From: Prolixibacteraceae bacterium JC049
Lineage (GTDB): Bacteria > Bacteroidota > Bacteroidia > Bacteroidales > Prolixibacteraceae
DNA: 64,000 nucleotides
Direction of reading: 5' to 3'
Assembly: GCA_023369685.1 (NCBI GenBank)
Contig: SACZ01000001.1
Coordinates: 558,381 to 622,380 of the forward strand
This document shows, one piece after another, positions 9,091 through 21,781 of the stretch (its first letter is position 1; each line of letters begins with the position of its first letter). The notes under the pieces were generated by a model. It was not told the DNA's origin. It saw only the letters and a list, made by a program, of their open reading frames with translations, and made no database searches. Both the position numbers and the translations under genes were made by a program.

Positions 9091-9759
9091 CTATATATTG
9101 ATATGAATGTGTATACCTCGTGGAGGTGTAATGATACGATAACCTCTTCTATACTTTACAAAACACAGGTCATCCCACATGTAATAGTGACGTCCGTTAT
9201 ACCATACTCTGGAATAGCCCGTTGGTAACTCCATGAAATAAGAATTGTGATATGAGTCTACCCGAACGTAACCAATAGCTGGCATATATTCGTAACAGTA
9301 ACCTCCTGAGTAATAATAGTGACCATGGCGATGGCGCAAAATCTTAGGTGGGCGTCCGAAACGTACTACTACTTCGCCGTATCTGGGGTGACTTACGCAA
9401 CGATTGTGACGAATAATCACATCGGTGTGATAGCTTTTGTGGTGATAGTGTCGTGGTTTTGTATATCTGTAATGATAGTGAGAATGATACCTGTCGTCGT
9501 GTCTATGTCTGTCGTTTTTGCGATAGTGACGATCGTTTCTTTCTCTCTTCTCATAACGATATTCTCTGCGACTATCACTTCTTGTATCGTTCTTATAACT
9601 TCTACGTGAGTCGCGCGAACTTCTCTCATTACGGAGTTGTCTGCGTTGTGTTTCGTCTAAACTTCTTCTTTGTGCATATCCTTCAACTGCTCCTCCCAAC
9701 AATAAAATCAATGCAAAAACAAATGTTTGCTGTGTGTATTTAAAAATTGACCTTTTCAT
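9091..9759 (-). CDS. Secreted His/Tyr/Arg-rich low-complexity protein
   Basis: A 222-residue protein with a clear signal peptide (FVFALILLLGGAVEGYAQ, cleaved near residue 29). Residues 30-110 are highly charged and rich in Arg, Asp, Ser, Tyr and His (for example RHRHDDRYHSHYHYRY), predicted disordered. Residues about 115-222 are more ordered and Tyr/Gly-rich, with conserved-looking pieces (PRYGEVVVRFGRPP, YEYMPAIGYVRVD, YNGRHYYMWDDLCFVKY, then TPPRGIHIHINI). The ordered half resembles short uncharacterised periplasmic proteins of this phylum. The histidine clusters could bind metal, but this is inference. Several opposite-strand frames here are artefacts of the biased composition. Confidence 0.75.
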   Translation of the reverse strand: MKRSIFKYTQQTFVFALILLLGGAVEGYAQRRSLDETQRRQLRNERSSRDSRRSYKNDTRSDSRREYRYEKRERNDRHYRKNDRHRHDDRYHSHYHYRYTKPRHYHHKSYHTDVIIRHNRCVSHPRYGEVVVRFGRPPKILRHRHGHYYYSGGYCYEYMPAIGYVRVDSYHNSYFMELPTGYSRVWYNGRHYYMWDDLCFVKYRRGYRIITPPRGIHIHINI

Positions 9760-9902
9760 AGCGAATGATTTTTGGGTTTGATAACCTGTTTTTACTAAAA
9801 AGTCAATTTACCGGTAAATTACATTTATGCTTTAAACAAATGGCGTGCCAAAAAAATGAAGATGAAAAATTGAAGAGATGAATTTAGTGAGGAATGACAA
9901 AT

Positions 9903-9946
9903 AAAAATCCCTAGTCAGTGCTTCTATTTTGACTGATTAGGGATTG
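9903..9946 (-). terminator. Rho-independent terminator after beta-galactosidase
   Basis: Arms 9906-9919 and 9932-9945 pair over 14 bp with one G-U. On the minus strand the stem is followed by a T-rich tract (TTTTTAT). It lies about 60 bases past the beta-galactosidase stop. Confidence 0.75.
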
Positions 9947-10002
9947 GTATATTTTCAATGAGTCGTATTGCTCAGACTCTGTAAATTTAAGTCGAATATC
10001 AG

Positions 10003-13140
<3,138 letters not shown>

Positions 13141-13273
13141 CTAGTGTGGAGGGGACGGTAAAATGAGTAAAAAATGATGTTTTGTTAGAATAAATTTCAA
13201 TAAAAAATACTAATCTTTGAAAATCGCTTTAAGCAAAACACTAGAAATATTAGTGAGCTGAACCAATTAACCA

Positions 13274-13831
13274 ATGACTACGAATTTACTTTTACAATTA
13301 AAGAAAAGTGACAAAGTGCTTTTTGATGCGTTGTTTGATAAGCATTACAAAAGCCTGTGTAGCTATGCTTATACACTTGTAAGAGATTATTCAGTAGCTG
13401 AAGATTTGGTGCAGGATCTGTTTGTAAGAATTTGGCACAGACGGAGTGAGTTGAAAATAGCAGATATTCATGGGGGCTACCTGTTCAAGGCTGTTTATGC
13501 CAAATGCTTGGATGTGTTGAAACATGATGAGGTAAAGAAAAGATACGAGCAGGAACTCAAAAGCGGTACTCTATTGGAGTTCGATGAATCTATTTCTCAG
13601 TTTGAATTGTCGGAAAAGTTGAAGACAATTATTGAAAAATTACCAGTAAGACGGAAGGAAATATTCTTTATGAGTAAGATACATGGCATGACTTATAAAG
13701 AAATAGCAGAAGAATTGGATATATCCGTCAACACTGTAGATACTCAGTTACGCAGGACTTTACAACTGTTGCGTAGCGAAATGAAAGACTACCTTCCAAT
13801 ACTCCCATTAATTTTTTTTGAAAATATTTGA
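13274..13831 (+). CDS. ECF RNA polymerase sigma factor (FecI-like), PUL1
   Basis: A 185-residue sigma-70 family ECF factor. Region 2 is recognisable in YAYTLVRDYSVAEDLVQDLFVRIWHRR (about 31-57), and region 4 in the helix-turn-helix MTYKEIAEELDISVNTVDTQLRR (about 137-160). The fecR gene follows 56 bases later, so the pair is a trans-envelope signalling module controlling the downstream susC/susD genes. The probable signal chain is substrate at SusC, STN domain contact with FecR, then sigma release. Confidence 0.93.
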   Translation: MTTNLLLQLKKSDKVLFDALFDKHYKSLCSYAYTLVRDYSVAEDLVQDLFVRIWHRRSELKIADIHGGYLFKAVYAKCLDVLKHDEVKKRYEQELKSGTLLEFDESISQFELSEKLKTIIEKLPVRRKEIFFMSKIHGMTYKEIAEELDISVNTVDTQLRRTLQLLRSEMKDYLPILPLIFFENI

Positions 13832-13887
13832 TTTTGCTGTCACGGAAATCTGAAGTGTTGTCGTTATACGGTTGTTAAAGCGACAAT

Positions 13888-14925
13888 ATGAAAGATATAA
13901 AAGACAATATACATCCCTTTTTAGCTCGAATAGTAACAGGAAATGCAACTGTTGAAGAACAGCAACAATTTAATGAATGGCTGCAATCAGATCCCAAGAA
14001 CCTGAAAGAGTTTAGTCGATATAGGCGTTTATGGAATTCAGTGGAGGAAGAACATCATTTCGATTTAAAAAATGCCCGAAAAGCAGTTCATGAAAAGATA
14101 AAGCAAACTACACCTGTTAGAACAATTGCAGTTTGGAAGAAAGTAGCAGTAAGTATTGCATCTATAGTTCTCCTGATTGGGTTGTTATGGACAGTAAAGA
14201 AGTTTGATAATGAAGAATTGAATACTTTATCTGCTGAAACAGTAAAGTGTGGCTATGGTATGACTAAAAGAGTGGTGTTGCCAGATAGCACCATTGTTGT
14301 ACTGAATGCAGGATCGCAATTGACCTTCCCTCATAGTTTTGTCGACGAAAATATCCGATTAGTTCAGCTAGTTGGAGAAGGTTTGTTCGATGTAACTAAG
14401 AATAAAAAAAAGCCATTTATTGTTGATGCAGGTAATGTGGAGGTGAAAGTGTTGGGGACGGTTTTTAATGTGAGTAACTACTCCGACGATAATGAGGTAG
14501 AGGTTTTCTTAAAAGAGGGAAGTGTGGAGTTAAATGCCACTAATGTTGAGCGAGCGAGTGAAAATTCAATTTTAATGGTGCCTAACCAATTGGCTCGTTT
14601 TACCAATGACGGACAATTGTTGGAGCTTAAAAAAGCAGATCCCCGGGATTTTGGAACGTGGAATGAAGGTGTATTGAATTTTACTAACGATTCTATGGAA
14701 GAGGTTGTACGTAAGCTTTGTCGCAAATACAACGTTTCCATTGAGTTGATTAAAAGTGACAATGCAACAGAGAATGGAATAACAGCTCGTTTCGACAATA
14801 AATCGTTGGAATATGTACTGGGAATTTTAAAAATTACATCGTCAATATCGTATGAAAAAAATGGAGTGGACGAGTACGGGAAAACGAAACTAACTATTAA
14901 AACACACAATACAATTACTAACTAA
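13888..14925 (+). CDS. FecR family anti-sigma factor, PUL1
   Basis: A 345-residue single-pass membrane regulator of the neighbouring ECF sigma factor. The cytoplasmic N-terminal segment (to about 85) has the FecR-type anti-sigma motif region (VTGNATVEEQQQFNEWL). One transmembrane helix follows (about 88-108, VAVSIASIVLLIGLLW). The periplasmic FecR domain (about 120-220) contains the typical VLPDSTIVVLNAGSQL and FDVTKNKKKPFIVDAG blocks. The C-terminus (about 260-340, FTNDSMEEVVRKLCRKYNVSIEL) is a DUF4974/STN-like domain expected to contact SusC. Confidence 0.93.
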   Translation: MKDIKDNIHPFLARIVTGNATVEEQQQFNEWLQSDPKNLKEFSRYRRLWNSVEEEHHFDLKNARKAVHEKIKQTTPVRTIAVWKKVAVSIASIVLLIGLLWTVKKFDNEELNTLSAETVKCGYGMTKRVVLPDSTIVVLNAGSQLTFPHSFVDENIRLVQLVGEGLFDVTKNKKKPFIVDAGNVEVKVLGTVFNVSNYSDDNEVEVFLKEGSVELNATNVERASENSILMVPNQLARFTNDGQLLELKKADPRDFGTWNEGVLNFTNDSMEEVVRKLCRKYNVSIELIKSDNATENGITARFDNKSLEYVLGILKITSSISYEKNGVDEYGKTKLTIKTHNTITN

Positions 14926-14976
14926 ATGGAGAAATGCCAATGAAATGAACCTAATAACTAACATTTAACTAAAAAA

Positions 14977-14997
14977 GGAGATGCTACCAACATCTCC
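14977..14997 (+). promoter_or_regulatory. Leader hairpin A upstream of PUL1 susC
   Basis: Stem GGAGATG/CATCTCC (14977-14983 with 14991-14997) and a 7-base loop containing TACCA, preceded by six A and followed by ACTC. No T tract follows, so it is not a simple terminator. A hairpin with the same core sits at the matching place in PUL2 (58645-58669). Confidence 0.6.
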
Positions 14998-15003
14998 CAC
15001 TCT

Positions 15004-15030
15004 GTATTTCAAGGTCCTAAGTTGAAATAC
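15004..15030 (+). repeat. Second leader hairpin upstream of PUL1 susC
   Basis: Perfect 9-bp inverted repeat GTATTTCAA/TTGAAATAC (15004-15012 with 15022-15030) and a 9-base loop, only 6 bases after hairpin A and 38 bases before the susC ATG. It may be an operator for the ECF-controlled promoter or a second RNA hairpin. PUL2 has no obvious equivalent. Confidence 0.45.
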
Positions 15031-15068
15031 ATGATCAATAATTAGATTATTTAACCATCAACAAAGTT

Positions 15069-18000
15069 ATGGAAAAAAATTATGTGTTTGCTACTTCCAC
15101 ATACCTCAATTTGTGGAAGTCAAAATTATTTTGTGTTATGAAACTAACACTTCTTGCAATCTTGTTCATGAGTCAGGCAATGGCTTCCGGAACAGTTGCA
15201 CAAAATTCACGAATTACTTTAAACTTTAGAAATGCTACTATCAAAGAGGTTTTGGATGAGATAAATAAAAAGACCGAAGTGGTATTTGCATACGATGCCA
15301 AAATGGTTGATTTATCCCAGCGCATTTCTATAAAGGCAAATAAGAAAGCAGTAAATGATGTCTTAAAAGAGATTTTTGCTAATAAAAATATTGCCTATAA
15401 GATTAAAGACAATATTGTTGTCCTGAGTAAAACGAAGCCTCAAACAGAGAAGGGAAAAGAGGGAAAAAAAATAACCGGTAAAGTAACCGATTCAAATGGA
15501 GAACCATTGCCGGGAGTTACGATTACTGTGTTAGGAACCACTCAAGGGGTAGTGACAGATATCGACGGTAAGTATAGTATTGGAAATATTAAGCAGACCG
15601 ATAAGTTGGTATTTTCATTTATTGGTTTTCAGTCGTTAATAATGGATATTGGTAATAAAACCCGCTACAACATTACCCTTGAAGAAAAAACAGAAGAGCT
15701 GGAAGATGTAACAGTTGTTGCTTTTGGTAAGCAAAAGAAGAAAACGGTGGTAGGTTCGGTAACTTCAATTCGACCTGCAGAACTGAAAATTCCTTCGAGT
15801 AATATTACAGGTGCTTTAGCCGGACGTATGTCAGGAGTTATTGCTTATCAACGAAGCGGAGAACCAGGAAAAGATAATTCAGAATTCTTTATCCGTGGAG
15901 TGACCACATTCGGTTATAAAAAAGATCCACTTATTCTGATTGATGGTATCGAGCTGACTACTGAAGATTTTGCTCGTTTACAACCAGATGATATTGCCAG
16001 CTTTTCGATTTTGAAAGATGCTACAGCAACTGCAATTTACGGAGCACGCGGAGCAAACGGAGTTGTTTTGGTTACCACTAAAGAAGGAAAGCAGGGGAAA
16101 ATGTCAATTAGCGGTCGTTTTGAACATTCCATTTCTTCAGCGACAAAAGATATAAGTATTGCCGATCCAATAACATACATGAAAATGTTTAATGAAGCGG
16201 TTAAAACACGCAATAATATTGGAGAGTTACCTTATAGTGAATCGAAAATTGAGAATACTATAAAAGGTACTAATCCTTATGTGTATCCTGCTGTAAATTG
16301 GTATGATGAGTTAATTAAAAAATCGACCAACAACCAACGATTCAATATTAATATGAATGGTGGTGGTAATATTGTTCGCTACTACTTAGCTGTTTCAGGA
16401 TCTCAGGATAATGGTATGCTTAAGGTAGATGACGTAAATAACTTTAGTAATAACATTGATTTGAAAAAATTGTCTGTTCGCTCCAATGTTAATATCAAAC
16501 TGACTCGTTCTACAGATGCTGTGTTGCGTTTTCATGGGACATTCGATGATTACAATGGCCCAATTGATGGTGGTACAGCCATTTTCAATAAGGTAATGCA
16601 AGCAAATCCTGTTCTTTTTCCCAAGTATTATCCAGCTAACAATGGAAGTTTAACCAGAAACCATATTCTATTCGGAAACTATGGTGAGGGAAACTACCTG
16701 AATCCTTATGCTGATTTGGTTAAAGGATATAAGGAGTATAGTAGAACGCTGGTTTTGGCTCAAACTGAAATTAAGCAAAAGCTTGATTTTATTACCAGAG
16801 GATTGTCATTCAGTACAATGGTGAATACAACTCGTTCGTCATATTTCGATGTAACTCGTTCAACTGTACCATATTTCTATAATGTTGGATTATACAATAA
16901 GCGAGACGATACTTATAGCCTTGAACCATTGAATGAAGAGAGTGGAAAAGAGTATTTGAACTATTCAGAGGGAAAACCTTCTTTGTATACGACTTTTTAT
17001 TTGCAGTCGGTTTTAAACTATAAACGCACTTTTAACGAGAAGCATAGCTTTGGAGGTTTATTGGTTTATATTTTACGTTCATCGCTTCGCAATAATACTG
17101 GTAATCTGCAGAAATCGCTTCCATATAGAAATGTGGGGGTGTCAGGACGTGTAACTTATGACTACGATCGTCGTTATTTGGCAGAATTCAACTTTGGTTA
17201 TAACGGTTCGGAACGATTTTCTAAGCAGAAACGTTTTGGTTTCTTTCCTTCAATTGGTTTAGGATGGACCATGTCAGAAGAGAAGTTCTTTGAACCATTT
17301 AAGTCTGTTGTTTCTAAATTTAAACTGAAAGGTAGTTACGGTTTGGTTGGTAACGATGCCATCGGTAGTGCCGATGATCGTTTCTTTTATCTGTCGCAAG
17401 TAAATATGGATAACGGTGGTAGAGGAGCTCGTTTTGGAGAGTACCTTGACTTTTATAAAAATGGAGTTAGTATCGATCGTTATGAAAATGCTGATATTTC
17501 ATGGGAAACGGCTACTAAAGCAAATATGGGATTTGAATTGTCAATGTTAGATAATAAGATTGAGATTCAAGCAGACTATTTCTACGAAAATCGAGAGAAT
17601 ATCCTGATGGATCGCTCATTTATTCCTCCAGCAATGGGAGTTGAAGCAAAAGTAAGAGCCAATGTTGGAGAAGCACAAAGTAGTGGATTCGATGCTTCCA
17701 TCGACTATAATCAAACTTTCTCATCGGGATGGTGGGTGCAAGGACGTGCCAACTTTACTTATGCGGTAGGGAAATTTAAAGTATATGAAGAGCCCGATTT
17801 TAGTGCAACCTCTCCTTGGCGAGCACATAAAGGTCAGCCATTAGATCAGCAGTGGGGGTACATCGCAGAGCGTTTGTTTGTGGATGAAAACGAAGTGTTG
17901 AACTCACCCAAGCAATTTGGAAATTATGGAGCTGGTGATATCAAATACAAAGACATCAACAAGGATGGTAAAATTGACTTCATGGATGAAGTGCCTATCG

Positions 18001-18512
18001 GACATCCTACCAGACCAGAGATTGTATATGGATTTGGATTGTCTACAGGGTATAAGGGATTTGATTTCTCCTGCTTTTTCCAAGGCAATGGACGAGTTTC
18101 TTTTTGGATAGATCCAAAGAAAACAGCTCCATTTGTTGATAATAATAAAGATGCCAATGCAAACAATGCCTTATTGCAAGTTTATGCAGATAGCCATTGG
18201 TCAGAAGCCAATCAGGATATATATGCATTGTGGCCACGTTTGTCTACATCCGTTAACGAAAACAACTCAAAAAGAAGTACCTGGTTTATGCGTAATGGTA
18301 GCTTCTTGAGATTGAAACAGGTTGAATTGGGATATACCTTACCTAAATCATTACAACAAAAAATTGGATTGAATAACCTGAGAGTTTATGTGACAGGTGT
18401 TAACCTTTTAACATTTAGCAAATTCAAATTGTGGGATCCAGAAATGGCCGGAAATGGATTGGGGTATCCTATCCAGAAGGTATTTAATCTGGGTATACAG
18501 ATTTCGTTATAG
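15069..18512 (+). CDS. SusC/RagA-type TonB-dependent outer-membrane transporter with STN domain, PUL1
   Basis: Outer-membrane glycan importer of 1147 residues, working as a complex with the next gene's SusD. After a long signal sequence (hydrophobic part MKLTLLAILFMSQAMASG) come an STN domain (about 48-122, RITLNFRNATIKEVLDEI), a carboxypeptidase-like regulatory domain (about 134-213, ITGKVTDSNGEPLPGVT), the plug (about 225-345, with ILKDATATAIYGARGANGVV), and a 22-strand-type barrel to the C-terminus. A Ca-binding-like loop DINKDGKIDFMDE occurs late in the barrel, as is common in this family. The STN domain fits control through the upstream FecR/ECF pair. Confidence 0.95.
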   Translation: MEKNYVFATSTYLNLWKSKLFCVMKLTLLAILFMSQAMASGTVAQNSRITLNFRNATIKEVLDEINKKTEVVFAYDAKMVDLSQRISIKANKKAVNDVLKEIFANKNIAYKIKDNIVVLSKTKPQTEKGKEGKKITGKVTDSNGEPLPGVTITVLGTTQGVVTDIDGKYSIGNIKQTDKLVFSFIGFQSLIMDIGNKTRYNITLEEKTEELEDVTVVAFGKQKKKTVVGSVTSIRPAELKIPSSNITGALAGRMSGVIAYQRSGEPGKDNSEFFIRGVTTFGYKKDPLILIDGIELTTEDFARLQPDDIASFSILKDATATAIYGARGANGVVLVTTKEGKQGKMSISGRFEHSISSATKDISIADPITYMKMFNEAVKTRNNIGELPYSESKIENTIKGTNPYVYPAVNWYDELIKKSTNNQRFNINMNGGGNIVRYYLAVSGSQDNGMLKVDDVNNFSNNIDLKKLSVRSNVNIKLTRSTDAVLRFHGTFDDYNGPIDGGTAIFNKVMQANPVLFPKYYPANNGSLTRNHILFGNYGEGNYLNPYADLVKGYKEYSRTLVLAQTEIKQKLDFITRGLSFSTMVNTTRSSYFDVTRSTVPYFYNVGLYNKRDDTYSLEPLNEESGKEYLNYSEGKPSLYTTFYLQSVLNYKRTFNEKHSFGGLLVYILRSSLRNNTGNLQKSLPYRNVGVSGRVTYDYDRRYLAEFNFGYNGSERFSKQKRFGFFPSIGLGWTMSEEKFFEPFKSVVSKFKLKGSYGLVGNDAIGSADDRFFYLSQVNMDNGGRGARFGEYLDFYKNGVSIDRYENADISWETATKANMGFELSMLDNKIEIQADYFYENRENILMDRSFIPPAMGVEAKVRANVGEAQSSGFDASIDYNQTFSSGWWVQGRANFTYAVGKFKVYEEPDFSATSPWRAHKGQPLDQQWGYIAERLFVDENEVLNSPKQFGNYGAGDIKYKDINKDGKIDFMDEVPIGHPTRPEIVYGFGLSTGYKGFDFSCFFQGNGRVSFWIDPKKTAPFVDNNKDANANNALLQVYADSHWSEANQDIYALWPRLSTSVNENNSKRSTWFMRNGSFLRLKQVELGYTLPKSLQQKIGLNNLRVYVTGVNLLTFSKFKLWDPEMAGNGLGYPIQKVFNLGIQISL

Positions 18513-18524
18513 CGATGTATCATT

Positions 18525-18554
18525 TGAACTGCATGCATAAGAATCTGTAGTTCA
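18525..18554 (+). repeat. Intercistronic hairpin between susC and susD, PUL1
   Basis: Nine-bp stem with one G-U (TGAACTGCA/TGTAGTTCA, 18525-18533 with 18546-18554) just after the susC stop. No T tract follows. It may be an RNA processing or stability element setting the susC:susD ratio. Confidence 0.4.
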
Positions 18555-18587
18555 TGAAATCAATTGAGAATTTTTAAATAAAATGAA

Positions 18588-20489
18588 ATGAAAGTTTTAC
18601 AAAAGATATTCATACTTACTGCTTTAATGGCCGGATTAATGTCATGTGGAGATTATCTGGATGTAGTGCCTGATGATGTGGCTACTTTAGATAATGCTTT
18701 TACTGACAGGGTTCAGGCCAGAAAGTACCTATTTACATGTTATAGTTATTTGCCACCAGCAGTCGATCCAGGTACTAATCCGGCTTATTTGGCTGGCGAT
18801 GAGTATTGGTTAAACGATAACCAGTATGCTTACAATTTTAAAGGAAGTACATTCGATATTGCTCTTGGTTCGCAAACAGCCGATGACCCATTAGCTAACT
18901 TTTACGAAGGTCGTCGTAAAGGTTGGGACTTGTATCAGGCCATTCGTAATTGTAATATATTCATAAAGCGAGTTGCTGAAATGGATAATATAGAAGAGTA
19001 CGAAAAGGCTCAATGGAAAGCCGAAGCTCAGGTTTTAAAGGCATATTATCATTTTTTCCTTCTAAGAATGTATGGTCCAATTCCATTGATCAAAGAGAAT
19101 TTGCCGGTAAGTGCTTCTCCTAGTCAGGTTAAGTTTTTTAGAGCTCCTGTCGATGAGTGTTTTACTTATATTGTAGAACTACTTGATGAAGCTATTGAGC
19201 ACCTGCCTGCACTAGTAGAAAATACAACAGAGGAGTTGGGACGTATTACCTCGACTATTGCAAAAGGAATTAAAGCCAGAGTTTTGTTAGAAGCGGCAAG
19301 TCCACTGTTCAATGGCAACAAACATATGGGAGCTTTTGTCCGTAATGATGGCGAGAAGTATTTCAGCGAATACGATAAGGAAAAGTGGAAAAAAGCATCG
19401 GATGCACTGCTTGAAGCCATTGATGCAGCTCATCAGGCTGGACATAAATTGTATGTTTATACAGATAATATGGCATTAAGTGATGAGTTAAAATTAAAAA
19501 TGACACTTAGAAATCGTGTGCCAGATCGCTGGAATTCTGAAGTTATCTGGGGTGACTCTAAAAACAGTAACAAGACAGGTTCGCTGCAAGATCAAGCCCA
19601 GGCCAATTTCTATAATGGAGGAGAATCTGCTACTCAGCAAGGTTTAAGTGTTACATTTAATATTATTCAGGAATATTATAGTAATAATGGAGTGCCTATT
19701 CAGGAAGATAAAGCCTGGAGTGGAGTAGAGCTACTAAAGTATAAGAAAGCTGAAGAGGAAGATAAATACAATATCAAAAAAGGGGAAGAGATCCCTGCTA
19801 TTCATTTCAATAGAGAACCTCGTTTCTATGCCGACTTAGCATTCGATAGAAGTGTTTGGATGGGACAAGGACGCAATAATCCGGATGATTCATACATAGT
19901 AAAATGTAGAAATGGAGAGCTTTCGGGAAAGACAACAATTAGTCGCTACAATGTAACGGGATATTTCCCAAAGAAATTGGTTAATGTGAAGAATGTATTT
20001 GGTAGCTCAAGAAGCTATACATCGGTAAAATATGCTTTCCCATTGATCCGTTTATCTGACCTTTATCTAGCCTATGCTGAGGCATTGAATGAATATGCCG
20101 GACCTTCTGATGATGTATATTCATATATCGATCAAGTACGCGAAAGAGCTGGTCTGAAAGGAGTAGTTGAAAGTTGGAGAGATAACTCTATTTCTCCAGA
20201 GAAACCACTAAACCAAGATGGTTTAAGAACGATTATCCAGCAAGAACGAATGTTAGAGTTAGCATTTGAAGGACGCAGGTATTGGGATGTACGACGCTGG
20301 ATGAGAGCAGAGGAGCTTTTCAATACTACAGTTAAAGGATGGGATGTAACATCGAAAGATAAAGACGATTACTATAATCTTTTAGATCTATATCATCGAG
20401 AATTTGAACCAAAGGATTATTTCTGGCCTATCCGATCATATATCCTGACTGTCAATCCAAACTTAGATCAAAATCCAGGTTGGGAGTAG
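18588..20489 (+). CDS. RagB/SusD family surface glycan-binding lipoprotein, PUL1
   Basis: A 633-residue lipoprotein that caps the SusC barrel and hands over substrate. Lipobox cysteine Cys20 (GLMSCGDYLDVVPDD). The family N-terminal signature NAFTDRVQARKYLFTCYSYLP and the TPR-like helices (AQWKAEAQVLKAYYHFFLLRMYGPIPL) are clear. So is the C-terminal SusD block (LIRLSDLYLAYAEALNEY to RMLELAFEGRRYWDVRRWM and the final LTVNPNLDQNPGWE). Slightly longer than average for the family. It follows susC by 75 bases in the same operon. Confidence 0.95.
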   Translation: MKVLQKIFILTALMAGLMSCGDYLDVVPDDVATLDNAFTDRVQARKYLFTCYSYLPPAVDPGTNPAYLAGDEYWLNDNQYAYNFKGSTFDIALGSQTADDPLANFYEGRRKGWDLYQAIRNCNIFIKRVAEMDNIEEYEKAQWKAEAQVLKAYYHFFLLRMYGPIPLIKENLPVSASPSQVKFFRAPVDECFTYIVELLDEAIEHLPALVENTTEELGRITSTIAKGIKARVLLEAASPLFNGNKHMGAFVRNDGEKYFSEYDKEKWKKASDALLEAIDAAHQAGHKLYVYTDNMALSDELKLKMTLRNRVPDRWNSEVIWGDSKNSNKTGSLQDQAQANFYNGGESATQQGLSVTFNIIQEYYSNNGVPIQEDKAWSGVELLKYKKAEEEDKYNIKKGEEIPAIHFNREPRFYADLAFDRSVWMGQGRNNPDDSYIVKCRNGELSGKTTISRYNVTGYFPKKLVNVKNVFGSSRSYTSVKYAFPLIRLSDLYLAYAEALNEYAGPSDDVYSYIDQVRERAGLKGVVESWRDNSISPEKPLNQDGLRTIIQQERMLELAFEGRRYWDVRRWMRAEELFNTTVKGWDVTSKDKDDYYNLLDLYHREFEPKDYFWPIRSYILTVNPNLDQNPGWE

Positions 20490-20514
20490 AAAGTATAACT
20501 AACAAATTACTAGA

Positions 20515-21726
20515 ATGAAAAATTATATAATTGCATTTTGCTTTATTATTCTCATTGCTGTTTTGGCTTGCGAAGAAGATAAGCATAAACCCATTACAAA
20601 AGATAAACAGATACCTAGTGCTGTTTTAAATCCAAAGGTGAAAAACTTACCAGGAGGAGCTCTTATTACTTACGATTTACCGGATGAAGATGATTTGCTT
20701 TATGTTGAGGCAAAGTATCAGCTTAAAAATGGTACCAACCTGAAGGTAAAGGCTTCTGTATTTGGTGATACTTTAGAGGTGACCGGTTTCGGTGATACCG
20801 ATGTTTATAATGTTGATCTGTACACTATCGATCGAAGTGAAAATCGATCAGAACCTGTTCAGGTACAAGTACAACCAGAAACACCTCAGGTAATTAATGT
20901 ATTTGAATCGTTGACTTTAGCTCCAACATTTGGAGGTGTTAATGTAAAATGGGAGAACGATCTAAAAGATCCGATGGCCATTAAAATTTTAATACCTGAT
21001 ACTTTAAACAATAACGAAGGATTTATTGACTTGGAGACCATCTATACTGAAGCTTCAAAAGGAGATTACAACATTCGTGGTTTCAAGATTGAAGAAATTC
21101 CTGTGTATGGAGTTGTTCGTGATCGTTGGAATAACTATTCAGATACAATTAAGGTAGATATTCTACCTCTTTACGAGGAAGAAATCGATAAATCGAAATT
21201 CAAAGAAGTTATTCTTCCAAATGATACAAAGCAAGTTGAGCCTTGGAATGCTAATGGCTTTTCTACGATTCCAAAATTGTGGGATGGTAACTCTGATAGT
21301 CGATTAGTTGGTTTTAATGGTGAAATGCCTGAATATTACTACACGTTCGATATGGGAACTGTTGCCAAATTAAGTCGATTTAAATTTTGGCAGTTTACTC
21401 AAAGTAGTGGTAAATACCTCTATTTCGATGCTCAATACCGAAAGTTTAAGATTTATGGTGCCGAAACATTGGATGCATCAGGCGATATAGGGAGTTGGAC
21501 TCTATTGAAAGAATGTGAAATTGTTAAGCCTTCTGGCCTGCCCGATGGCCTGAAAAATTATACCAATGAGGATAAGCAAATAGCTCTGGAAGGTCACGAT
21601 TTCGAAATTCCATTGGAAGCGCCTGCTGTTCGTTACATCAGAGTTCAGGTGGTTGAAACAGCTTCAGGATTAAACTGGGCTTCATGTGGAGAGATGACAT
21701 TCTGGGGACAACCAATTGCGAATTAG
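20515..21726 (+). CDS. DUF4959/DUF5126/DUF5000-type surface lipoprotein, PUL1
   Basis: A 403-residue lipoprotein (Cys19, lipobox VLACEE). The architecture matches the common third gene of many SusCD operons: an N-terminal fibronectin-like DUF4959 (about 30-120, GGALITYDLPDEDDLLYVEAKY), a middle DUF5126-like sandwich (about 120-225), and a C-terminal F5/8 type C (discoidin)-like DUF5000 (about 235-400, with LSRFKFWQ and RYIRVQVVETASGLNWASCGEMTFWG). Proteins of this type are regarded as surface glycan-binding proteins. The start is 26 bases after the susD stop, so it is co-transcribed. The ligand is unknown. Confidence 0.85.
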   Translation: MKNYIIAFCFIILIAVLACEEDKHKPITKDKQIPSAVLNPKVKNLPGGALITYDLPDEDDLLYVEAKYQLKNGTNLKVKASVFGDTLEVTGFGDTDVYNVDLYTIDRSENRSEPVQVQVQPETPQVINVFESLTLAPTFGGVNVKWENDLKDPMAIKILIPDTLNNNEGFIDLETIYTEASKGDYNIRGFKIEEIPVYGVVRDRWNNYSDTIKVDILPLYEEEIDKSKFKEVILPNDTKQVEPWNANGFSTIPKLWDGNSDSRLVGFNGEMPEYYYTFDMGTVAKLSRFKFWQFTQSSGKYLYFDAQYRKFKIYGAETLDASGDIGSWTLLKECEIVKPSGLPDGLKNYTNEDKQIALEGHDFEIPLEAPAVRYIRVQVVETASGLNWASCGEMTFWGQPIAN

Positions 21727-21781
21727 TTCAATATAAAATGAGTTGACTATTTGAGATAGTGAATTCAAAAAAATAAAACAG

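Noticed and set aside
9319-9743. Several frames on both strands inside the His-rich gene
   Set aside because: They arise from repeated CAT/CGT/TAT-type codons; the minus-strand frame with the signal peptide is the coherent one.
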